From contig DATFDL010000548.1 in the NCBI GenBank assembly GCA_035252155.1, forward strand, positions 1-5,486: a stretch of 5,486 nt of DNA, written 5' to 3'. Below are positions 1 to 5,486 of the stretch, piece by piece (the first letter of the stretch is position 1; every line of letters begins with the position of its first letter). The notes under the pieces are model-generated. The model was not told the origin of the DNA. It worked only from the letters and a program-made list of their open reading frames with translations, and ran no database searches. This DNA is from JAICLL01 sp035252155. Its GTDB lineage: Bacteria; Planctomycetota; Planctomycetia; Pirellulales; JAICIG01. Both the position numbers and the translations under genes were made by a program.

Positions 1-97
1 AGGGGCATATTCCCCGCGGCCAACGGAATGCGGTTCCGTGCGTCGCCACTTCTCTGAGTTCTCGTCGTTCCCGTCCCGGCTGACGCTTTGATTTGGC
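1..97. other. Noncoding leader with two weak inverted repeats
   Basis: No supported gene lies here. Two small inverted repeats are visible: GGGG/CCCC around a 6-nt loop (2-15) and ACGGAA/TTCCGT around TGCGG (23-39). No convincing -35/-10 pair was found. The promoter of the beta-propeller gene may be upstream of the window or of a type not recognisable by eye. Confidence 0.35.
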
Positions 98-118
98 CCG
101 CGCGCCTCCGGCGCGCGG
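98..118 (+). other. Perfect GC-only hairpin in the leader of the beta-propeller gene
   Basis: CCGCGCGCC (98-106) and GGCGCGCGG (110-118) are perfect reverse complements separated by TCC, giving a 9-bp stem of only G-C pairs. It ends 14 bases before the Shine-Dalgarno and 28 bases before the ATG. No T-run follows on either strand, so it is not a typical intrinsic terminator. It could be a 5'UTR structure, for example an mRNA stabiliser or a brake on translation, or the remains of an upstream gene's 3' end. Which of these applies cannot be told from the window. Confidence 0.55.
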
Positions 119-132
119 CGGAATTTCGCACC

Positions 133-137
133 GAGGG
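133..137 (+). promoter_or_regulatory. Shine-Dalgarno for the beta-propeller gene
   Basis: GAGGG lies nine bases before ATG 147. It decides the start in favour of this ATG over the in-frame TTG at 93, which has no comparable purine-rich site at a suitable distance. Confidence 0.6.
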
Positions 138-146
138 TTTCACGCT

Positions 147-2492
147 ATGCGCCGATCGCCCGTTCGACCCAAACGTCCACTTTCGTTCTGGCAACGCCGC
201 CGGCAATGGTCGGCGCGAGCGCTCGAAGTGCTCGAGCGCCGCGAGCTGTTGTCGGCCAACGTACTGGGCTATCACAACGATCTGGCGAGCACGGGCGTCA
301 ACAACCAAGAAACGGTGTTGACGCCCGCCAACGTCAACGATGCCACCTTCGGCAAATTGGCGAGCACTCCGGTCGATGGGCAAGTCTATGCCCAGCCGCT
401 TTACCTGGAGGGAGTCAGTATTCCTTCCGGCCCCGACGCCGGCACGCACAATGTGGTCTACGTCGCGACCGAGCACGACAGCGTCTATGCCGTCGATTCG
501 TCGACGGGCAGCGTGCTCTGGCAGCGCAGCTTTATCGACCCGGCCAACGGCATCACCACCGTGCCGGCCGCGGACACCGGTTCGGGCGCGCTGACACCGG
601 AAATGGGCATCACCGCCACGCCGGTGATCGACACCTCGACGCAGGCCCTCTATGTGTTGGCGAACACCAAAGAAATCCGCGCCGACGGCACGCACTATGT
701 CTATCGCCTCCATGCCCTAGACCTCGCTACGGGCGCCGAAAAGCTGGGCGGGCCGCTGACCATCGCCGATACGATCTTCGACGGCACGAACTACACCTAC
801 GTCAGCGGGCCAACCGTCAACGGCACCGGCGTCGGCAGCGTCAACGGCCAGATCACATTCAACGCCTTGCGCGAGCTCGGCCGGGTCGGGCTCTCCGACA
901 TCGACGGCAGCATCTACATGGGGTTTGGTTCGCATCCCGACGTCGATCCGGCGCACGGCTGGGTGCTGGCCGTGAACGCCCAAACCTTGAACCTGTGGGC
1001 CGCCGTCAATTTGACACCCAATGGCGAGTTCGGCGATGTCTGGCAAGCCGGCAATGAGGTGCTGAGCGACGGCAACGGGCAGTTCTTTGTCTCGACCGGC
1101 AACGGCACCTTCGACTCGACGCTCGATGCCAACGGCTTTCCGAGCAACGCCGATTACGGCGACTCGCTGGTCAAGTTGGTTTACGACGGCAGCACGCCCG
1201 CCAACCCAAATCCCAACGGCTGGGGCCTGAAGGTGGTCGATTACTTCTCTCCCTCAAACACGCAGACACTTGACAGCCAAGACCAGGACTTGGGTTCGGG
1301 CGGCACGGTGCTGCTGCCCGATCAGGCAGGCAATGCCGCCAATCCGCACCTGATGATCGAGTCGGGGAAGCAGGGCACCATTTACCTGATGAACCGTGAC
1401 AACATGGCGGGCTTCAATTCGACGGCCGACCAGGTGCTGCAGGAGTCTAGTGGGCTGCTGACGACCACGTACAGCACGCCCGCCTATTTCAACGGCACGC
1501 TCTACTACGCAACGGTGGGCGACCACGTCAAGGCGATCCCGCTGACCGGCGGCGTGTTGGCCGCCGCGCCCTCGTCGCAGTCGAGCGACAGCTTCGGCTA
1601 TCCGGGCGCCACGCCCAGCATTTCGGCAAGCGGCGGCGCGAATGGCATCGTGTGGCTGATCGACAACGGCACCAGCGAGCTGCGGGCCTACGACGCCAGC
1701 AATCTGGCCGACGAACTGTACAATAGCGACCAGGCGCCGGGAGGACGCGACCAGCTCGGTTCGAGCGTCAAGTTCAGTGGGCCCACGGTGGCCGACGGGC
1801 ACGTCTTTGTCGGCACCGGCAACAGCTTAGTGATCTATGGGCCGCACGATGCGCCGCCCGCGGCGACCGGCACTGCGGCCTACGTCGCCGCCGCTTTCGA
1901 AGACATTCTCGGCCGGCCCGCCGATCCTGGTGCTTTGGCGAACTGGACCAATCTGCTCAATCACGGCCTGTCGCGCGGCGTGTTTACGGGTGCGCTGGCC
2001 CATAGCGACGAATACTATCATCTGGTGATTCAGGCGGCGTACCAACAATACCTGGGGCGGTCGGCCGATCCGCAAGGGCTGAATGTCTGGACGGCCGCCA
2101 TGCGCGGCGGCTTGAGCGACGAGCAGCTCGAGGCCGACTTCATCGGTTCGCCCGAATTCTTTGCTCACGCCGGCGGCACCAACCGCGCCTGGGTCGACAC
2201 CATGTATCAAGACCTTTTGGGCCGCCAGCCCGACGCCGCGGGCGAGACCTTTTGGGTGCAGTCATTGGCGATGGGAACCAATCGTCAGTCGGTGGCATTC
2301 GGTTTTGCGGCCAGCGTCGAACGCGAGAGTCAGCGGGTGCAGTCGGACTATTTCCACTTTCTGGGCCGGTCCGCCAGCGCCGCCGAGGTGAACAACTGGG
2401 TGATCGCCTTCGAGCACGGCTATAGCAACGAGAACGTCATTGCCGGCTTCGCCGCCTCGAACGAATACTATCACCGCCGGGCCGGCGGGTGA
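147..2492 (+). CDS. Exported PQQ-like beta-propeller protein with four C-terminal DUF4214 repeats
   Basis: Encodes 781 residues from ATG 147. The frame is open back to a TTG at 93, but that extension would translate a perfect hairpin, whereas ATG 147 has GAGGG nine bases upstream. The N-terminus is Arg-rich without a classic hydrophobic signal core and carries LERRELLSAN at residues 29-38, the planctomycete export-type motif. Residues about 40-566 resemble PQQ-like/BamB-like propellers. They include a VYAVDSSTGSVLW blade motif (113-125), DLGSGGTVLLPD (381-392) and SGKQGTIYLMNRD (406-418). Residues about 577-776 hold four DUF4214-type repeats with LGR cores at 588, 636, 691 and 739, each followed by a conserved W. 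The protein ends five residues after the last EYYH. No cysteine is present, as is common for proteins outside the cytoplasm. PQQ binding or dehydrogenase activity is not shown; a structural or adhesive envelope role is equally possible. The family call is firm, the function unknown. Confidence 0.9.
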   Translation: MRRSPVRPKRPLSFWQRRRQWSARALEVLERRELLSANVLGYHNDLASTGVNNQETVLTPANVNDATFGKLASTPVDGQVYAQPLYLEGVSIPSGPDAGTHNVVYVATEHDSVYAVDSSTGSVLWQRSFIDPANGITTVPAADTGSGALTPEMGITATPVIDTSTQALYVLANTKEIRADGTHYVYRLHALDLATGAEKLGGPLTIADTIFDGTNYTYVSGPTVNGTGVGSVNGQITFNALRELGRVGLSDIDGSIYMGFGSHPDVDPAHGWVLAVNAQTLNLWAAVNLTPNGEFGDVWQAGNEVLSDGNGQFFVSTGNGTFDSTLDANGFPSNADYGDSLVKLVYDGSTPANPNPNGWGLKVVDYFSPSNTQTLDSQDQDLGSGGTVLLPDQAGNAANPHLMIESGKQGTIYLMNRDNMAGFNSTADQVLQESSGLLTTTYSTPAYFNGTLYYATVGDHVKAIPLTGGVLAAAPSSQSSDSFGYPGATPSISASGGANGIVWLIDNGTSELRAYDASNLADELYNSDQAPGGRDQLGSSVKFSGPTVADGHVFVGTGNSLVIYGPHDAPPAATGTAAYVAAAFEDILGRPADPGALANWTNLLNHGLSRGVFTGALAHSDEYYHLVIQAAYQQYLGRSADPQGLNVWTAAMRGGLSDEQLEADFIGSPEFFAHAGGTNRAWVDTMYQDLLGRQPDAAGETFWVQSLAMGTNRQSVAFGFAASVERESQRVQSDYFHFLGRSASAAEVNNWVIAFEHGYSNENVIAGFAASNEYYHRRAGG

Positions 2493-2521
2493 ACCAGGGG
2501 TCATGCTCGAAATGCTCGGCA
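2493..2521. other. Convergent intergenic gap without a clear terminator
   Basis: Only 29 bases separate the stop codons of the convergent beta-propeller and ATPase genes. A GC-rich inverted repeat (CCGCC 2474-2478, GGCGG 2484-2488) overlaps the end of the plus-strand gene. A small stem AATGC/GCATT (2511-2523) overlaps the ATPase stop codon. Neither is followed by a proper T-run on either strand. Termination here may depend on Rho or on transcript collision. A short direct repeat (ATGCTCG at 2503-2509 and 2512-2518) also lies in the gap. Confidence 0.4.
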
Positions 2522-3634
2522 TTACGGCCGCCGGGCACCGTCGCTCACCACCGCGCCGGGCATGCGGATCTCCAGGGCCAACGCTTCGGGCGTGGTCGCC
2601 GCGGCAAGCGCCTGTACCCCGCTGATCGTCCCCGCCCGATAAAGCTGAATCAGGTGCTGGTCGAACGTCTGCATGCCAAACTCGCGCGTGGCCACGTAGT
2701 CGGCGATGTCGGCGATCCGGTTTTCCATGATGTACTTCGACGTCACCGCCCCACCGCGTAAAACCTCGACCACCGGCCGGTGCTTGTTCTCCTTATCGAC
2801 CACCAGCCGCTGCGATGCCACGCCCACCAGCGCCGCCGAGAGTTGCTGCCGGGCGATCGGCAACATGCCGCCGGGAATCATCGCCAGCAGCCGCTCGATG
2901 GTTTGCGAGGCGCTCGAGGCGTGAACCGTCGCCAGCACCTGGTGCCCGGTGTCGGCGGCCCGCAAGGCCATCTGGGCCGTTTCAGGATCGCGAATTTCGC
3001 CCACCAGAATGACGTCGGGCGCTTGCCGCATGGCCTGCCGCAGGCCGTGGTCGAACGACGGCGTGTCGCGCCCCACCTCCACATGCGCGACCAGCGATTT
3101 TTTGCTGACGTGCTCGTACTCCACCGGATCTTCGATCGTCAATATCTTCAGGTGATACGTGCTATTCAGCAGATCGACCAGCGCCGCCAGCGTGGTGCTC
3201 TTGCCGCTGCCGGTGGCCCCGCTCATCAGCGTCAGTCCCCGCCGGGCCTCGGCCAGCTCGCGCAGCACCGGCGGCAAGTGCAGCTCGTCGAGCGTGCGGA
3301 TCTTCGGCAGAATCAGGCGAATGACCAGCGCCGGCTGCCCGAGATGGCTGTAGAGATTGCAGCGAAAACGGGCCGTGCCGGGCATGGCATACGAAAAATC
3401 GTGACCCTGCTGCATCGCCTGGTTGATGTCGTCGGCAATCGCCCGCGGACCGATCGCCCGGATGAACTCGCGTATCTGCTCATCGGTCAGCGGCGCCGCG
3501 TCGATCTGCCGGATCTGCCCGACGATGCGCAATTGCGGCGGCGCGCCCGTCTGCAAGTGCAGGTCGGCCGCGTCCTGGTCGAGCGCGAATCGCAACAACT
3601 GGTCGATGGTCATCGCGTGGGCCGAGTGCGTCAT
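2522..3634 (-). CDS. pilT: PilT/PilU-family type IV pilus retraction ATPase
   Basis: This 370-residue protein has the length and motif order of PilT. PilT is the cytoplasmic hexameric ATPase that drives type IV pilus retraction and twitching at the inner-membrane base. Visible motifs are Walker A GATGSGKST (139-147), the Asp box TIEDPVEYEH (166-175), Walker B DVILVGEIRD (207-216, likely catalytic E213), and the His box around TGHQVLATVHAS (229-240). The N-terminal DQDAADLHLQTG and the C-terminal GMQTFDQHL (320-328) are also typical. The start at 3634 has AAGGGG ten bases upstream; the Met at residue 8 has no such site. The ATG overlaps the stop of the upstream zinc-ribbon gene as ATGA, implying translational coupling. 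The AIRNLIRE retraction motif is not intact; the equivalent place reads TSKYIMENRIAD (298-309). It could therefore be a PilU-like or specialised paralogue. The family call is very secure, the exact PilT-versus-PilU role less so. Confidence 0.9.
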   Translation of the reverse strand: MTHSAHAMTIDQLLRFALDQDAADLHLQTGAPPQLRIVGQIRQIDAAPLTDEQIREFIRAIGPRAIADDINQAMQQGHDFSYAMPGTARFRCNLYSHLGQPALVIRLILPKIRTLDELHLPPVLRELAEARRGLTLMSGATGSGKSTTLAALVDLLNSTYHLKILTIEDPVEYEHVSKKSLVAHVEVGRDTPSFDHGLRQAMRQAPDVILVGEIRDPETAQMALRAADTGHQVLATVHASSASQTIERLLAMIPGGMLPIARQQLSAALVGVASQRLVVDKENKHRPVVEVLRGGAVTSKYIMENRIADIADYVATREFGMQTFDQHLIQLYRAGTISGVQALAAATTPEALALEIRMPGAVVSDGARRP

Positions 3635-4665
3635 GGACGATTTTCCCCTTGGACCGAGTCAAGCGCCGATTTGAGCTGCTTGAGTTGCTTGAGCGCCTCA
3701 TCGAGCTCATCCGACTTGCCTGCGCTCGACTCAAGCCGGCGAATCGTCTCGTCGACGTCGGCGTGTTTTTCGACCTTCGATTCGACTCGCTCGATCGCCC
3801 GATCGGCTGGCCCACTTTCGCCCAGGGCCGATTCGAGCCGTTCGTATTCCTGGTCAATGCGCTGCTCGATCTCGGGCCACCGTTCTTCGATCATCGGCGC
3901 GGCTTCATATCCGAAGTACGCCAGGCCCACGAGCACCATCGGCAGAAACGCGGTCACGGTGTTCATCACGGGCCGCCGCATGCGGCGCCAGTGCTTGCCC
4001 CAATAATAAAGGCCATAAAAGGGCACTAGCAGACACGCCAACCCCTTGAACATGTGGTCTTTGAACGGGAGCGAGACGAGGTAGATCAACCCGACGACCA
4101 GCAGCCCGACGTTGGCCGCCACAATGATCACCGCCCCGGCGTGCAGGGCCACCTTCCACTTGAACAGGCAGCCGAACAAGATGGCCACCATCGAGGCCAG
4201 CGAGATCACATACAGCAGGTCGCGCAGCTTGCGCAGCCGACGCGCGGCAAAGCGCGCAGTGAGGCTGGGCAGCATGGTCCACAGTGGAGGCGGCCCGCCG
4301 CGGTGCTTGGGCAACTGCGGAGCGTTGACGTGGTAATGCGAGGGGCCGGCATCCTTAAGCAAATCTTCCGGCGGGCTGACCGCCCCCGGCCAAACGTGCC
4401 GCTCCGGCCCCGCCGGCTGCAAGTTCAGCGGGGCTGCCGCGGCTAGCAAATGGGCCGGCGCCCGCACCGGCTCTTCTTCGTCGAGCGGTTGCAACCGCAG
4501 CCCAGCCCCGCTGTGATGCGTGCCCGAGGCGGCGGTGTCGGGCGTGTCGGCCGCCGGCACCGTCAACACGTGGCCGCAACGCTTGCACCGTGCGTGCCGC
4601 CCCTGAAAATGCTCATCGACCGTGAGCGGCAGACCGCACTGCTGGCAAGCGAACCGGATCGACAT
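3631..4665 (-). CDS. Zinc-ribbon, four-TM membrane protein with C-terminal coiled coil, unknown function
   Basis: This 344-residue protein has a clear domain order. Residues 7-30 form a CxxC-16-CxxC zinc ribbon (C7, C10, C27, C30), similar to the MJ0042-type ribbons common in planctomycetes. A Pro/Ala-rich low-complexity linker covers about 37-130. Hydrophobic stretches at about 149-168, 173-199, 206-223 and 234-253 look like four membrane helices. The charged tail (255-338) is Glu/Lys/Leu-rich and likely forms a coiled coil. With an even number of helices, ribbon and tail should lie on the same side, most simply the cytoplasm. The start is six bases after the stop of the 215-residue gene, with no obvious Shine-Dalgarno, suggesting coupling. 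Its stop overlaps the start of the PilT-like gene. By inference it could anchor or regulate that ATPase. I do not recognise a named family for the membrane part. Confidence 0.85.
   Translation of the reverse strand: MSIRFACQQCGLPLTVDEHFQGRHARCKRCGHVLTVPAADTPDTAASGTHHSGAGLRLQPLDEEEPVRAPAHLLAAAAPLNLQPAGPERHVWPGAVSPPEDLLKDAGPSHYHVNAPQLPKHRGGPPPLWTMLPSLTARFAARRLRKLRDLLYVISLASMVAILFGCLFKWKVALHAGAVIIVAANVGLLVVGLIYLVSLPFKDHMFKGLACLLVPFYGLYYWGKHWRRMRRPVMNTVTAFLPMVLVGLAYFGYEAAPMIEERWPEIEQRIDQEYERLESALGESGPADRAIERVESKVEKHADVDETIRRLESSAGKSDELDEALKQLKQLKSALDSVQGENRP
3645..3650 (-). promoter_or_regulatory. Shine-Dalgarno for the pilT-like gene
   Basis: AAGGGG on the minus strand lies ten bases before ATG 3634, inside the last codons of the upstream zinc-ribbon gene. 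With the ATGA stop/start overlap it supports reinitiation-coupled translation and picks the first Met over the one at residue 8. Confidence 0.55.
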
Positions 4666-4671
4666 CGGCGT

Positions 4672-5319
4672 TTATTCGTTCGTGTGCAGGTTGAGATGCT
4701 CGTGGCGTTGTGCCCGGCGTTCGAGCACGCCCAGTACTTGCCTTTCCAGCCGCAGATATTCTTTCAGCTCGTCGATCCATTGCGTGAGCGTCACCAGCAG
4801 CGGCGCGTCGACCCGCAGCTTGTTGCCCCGCGTGCTGGCGAAGGCCGTGCGCAGCGGCGCACCCTCGTGCATGCCCATCACCACGCTGATCGAGTCTCGG
4901 GCGATGGCCGGGGCGTCGGCCGCGGCGCCGTCGGCCAATTGCATTCGATAATCGAACACCAGCACTTGCCGGCCGCGGCCTTGCAAATAGTTCTGGGCGT
5001 CGTGCCATTCGCGGGCCATCGTTCGCTTGCACAGAGGCGCCGACCAGATCACATGGAATTCCGTGCCCGGCCCGGCCGATTCGGCCTGAAAGAATTGCGG
5101 ATAGTGCTCGTCGCTCAGATGTTCGGGGTGCCAGGCGTTTTCTTCCCAGTCCCAGCTTATCGGCGGCACGTCGTCCACCCGCATCGCTTGCATGCACAGC
5201 AGCAGGTCTTCGACATTGTGTTCGGTCTCTTCGACGCGCTCGCGGGTCGAGAGCGAATTGCCCGTCGCATCGCGCAACGTGCCGGGCATGTGTTCCAGAC
5301 CAATCCGCCGATAGTTCAT
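4672..5319 (-). CDS. Uncharacterised 215-residue soluble protein, first gene of the pilT operon
   Basis: I do not recognise this protein. It has no signal peptide or membrane segment and is probably cytoplasmic. Residues 56-72 are rich in Trp, His and acidic residues (WDWEENAWHPEH). Residues 117-126 (GRQVLVFDYR) look like a core beta strand. The end (about 173-206) reads as a long amphipathic helix, TQWIDELKEYLRLERQVLGVLERR. It has only two cysteines (42, 97) and no metal-binding pair. ATG 5319 is preceded by GGGGAGG five bases away, a strong site that fixes the start, and a sigma70-like promoter lies just upstream. The stop is six bases before the zinc-ribbon gene, so it is likely the leading gene of a three-gene operon ending in the PilT-like ATPase. 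A pilus-linked role is guilt by association only. Confidence 0.8.
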   Translation of the reverse strand: MNYRRIGLEHMPGTLRDATGNSLSTRERVEETEHNVEDLLLCMQAMRVDDVPPISWDWEENAWHPEHLSDEHYPQFFQAESAGPGTEFHVIWSAPLCKRTMAREWHDAQNYLQGRGRQVLVFDYRMQLADGAAADAPAIARDSISVVMGMHEGAPLRTAFASTRGNKLRVDAPLLVTLTQWIDELKEYLRLERQVLGVLERRAQRHEHLNLHTNE

Positions 5320-5324
5320 GGCGA

Positions 5325-5331
5325 CCTCCCC
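5325..5331 (-). promoter_or_regulatory. Strong Shine-Dalgarno for the 215-residue gene
   Basis: GGGGAGG on the minus strand is five bases before ATG 5319. It is the best ribosome-binding site in the window and marks the likely entry point for ribosomes on the operon; the next gene has no clear site of its own. Confidence 0.7.
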
Positions 5332-5361
5332 ATACTGCCGGCCGACCGGGCCGACCTAGCA

Positions 5362-5390
5362 AGTATAGGCCCCGCTGGACCAACGTACAA
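5362..5390 (-). promoter_or_regulatory. Sigma70-like promoter of the pilT operon
   Basis: On the minus strand TTGTAC (5385-5390) and TATACT (5362-5367) are separated by exactly 17 bases. The -10 matches TATAAT at five of six positions, the -35 matches TTGACA only at TTG. Transcription would start near 5355, giving a leader of roughly 35 bases. A direct repeat GGCCGACC on the plus strand (5340-5347 and 5349-5356) lies around the predicted start and could be an operator, though this is weak. Planctomycete promoters are poorly defined, so this is a sequence-match prediction. Confidence 0.5.
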
Positions 5391-5406
5391 CGAAGGCGAG
5401 AGCGAA

Positions 5407-5486
5407 GAGGCGACAGGGCGAAGAGGCGAGGGGGCGAAGAGGCGAGGGGGCGAAGAGGCGAGGGGGCGAAGAGGCGAGGGGGCGAA
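5407..5486. repeat. Tandem array of a 16-bp unit, five copies, cut by the window end
   Basis: The unit GAGGCGAGGGGGCGAA occurs in five adjoining 16-bp copies starting at 5407, 5423, 5439, 5455 and 5471. Copies 2-5 are identical; copy 1 has CA in place of GG at unit positions 8-9. A degenerate 15-base copy precedes them (5392-5406). Each unit is itself two related 8-mers sharing a GGCGA core. The array continues to the last base, so its full length is unknown. The plus strand from 5387 to 5486 has no T at all. The array starts next to the -35 of the operon promoter. There are no spacers, so it is not CRISPR. Confidence 0.95.

Noticed and set aside
93..146. TTG start that would extend the beta-propeller protein by 18 residues
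   Set aside because: It would translate through a perfect GC hairpin, has no ribosome site, and ATG 147 has GAGGG at good spacing and gives the usual Arg-rich N-terminus before the LERRELLS motif.
206..1057. Open 283-codon frame on the plus strand
   Set aside because: Overlaps the propeller gene in another frame; the product is Arg/His/Gln-rich shadow translation with no domain signature.
1254..1802. 182-codon minus-strand frame inside the propeller gene
   Set aside because: Antisense shadow of a well-supported coding region, with biased composition and no recognisable motif.
2780..4006. Long 408-codon plus-strand frame antisense to the pilT-like and zinc-ribbon genes
   Set aside because: The opposite strand encodes an unmistakable ATPase with intact motifs. 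The antisense product is low-complexity Arg/Gln/His/Ser-rich sequence and simply reflects high GC.
4613..5383. Alternative minus-strand 256-codon frame
   Set aside because: It covers the 215-residue gene, its leader and the promoter, begins without a ribosome site, and gives an Arg/Ala-rich shadow product. The other frame has a strong Shine-Dalgarno and tight operon spacing.
5407..5486. Possible CRISPR array
   Set aside because: Units are 16 bp and directly adjoining, with no spacers, and no cas gene is present.

Overview
The window looks like a piece of a GC-rich planctomycete chromosome, probably from the Pirellulales side of the phylum. The strongest clue is the N-terminal motif LERRELLSAN in the first gene. 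It matches the LExRxLLSA export-type motif (Planc_extracel-like) found on many large extracytoplasmic planctomycete proteins. A PQQ-like beta-propeller joined to DUF4214 repeats, and a zinc-ribbon/multi-TM protein, fit the same origin. The assignment rests on protein motifs read by eye, not on a database search.

Layout. Positions 1-146 are a leader with a perfect GC-only hairpin (98-118). Positions 147-2492 (+) encode a 781-residue exported beta-propeller protein with four DUF4214-type repeats at its C-terminus. A 29-bp gap separates its stop codon from that of a convergent minus-strand cluster of three genes, transcribed from right to left. These are a 215-residue protein of unknown function (5319-4672), a 344-residue zinc-ribbon membrane protein with a C-terminal coiled coil (4665-3631), and a PilT/PilU-family hexameric ATPase (3634-2522). 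Spacing is 6 nt between the first two, and the last two share an ATGA stop/start overlap, so the three are very probably one operon. A sigma70-like promoter (-35 at 5385-5390, -10 at 5362-5367, 17-bp spacer) and a strong Shine-Dalgarno sequence precede the cluster. From about 5391 to the window edge lies a tandem array of a 16-bp unit, directly abutting the -35 element.

How the parts may work together. The ATPase recognisably belongs to the type IV pilus retraction family, and tight coupling to the membrane protein suggests they act together at the inner membrane. No other pilus gene is in view, so this is inference. The beta-propeller gene runs the opposite way and has no visible functional tie to the cluster.

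I see no tRNA, rRNA, CRISPR array, insertion sequence or defence system. The points most worth a second look are the pilT-linked operon with two uncharacterised partners, the altered retraction motif of the ATPase, and the T-free tandem repeat at the operon promoter.
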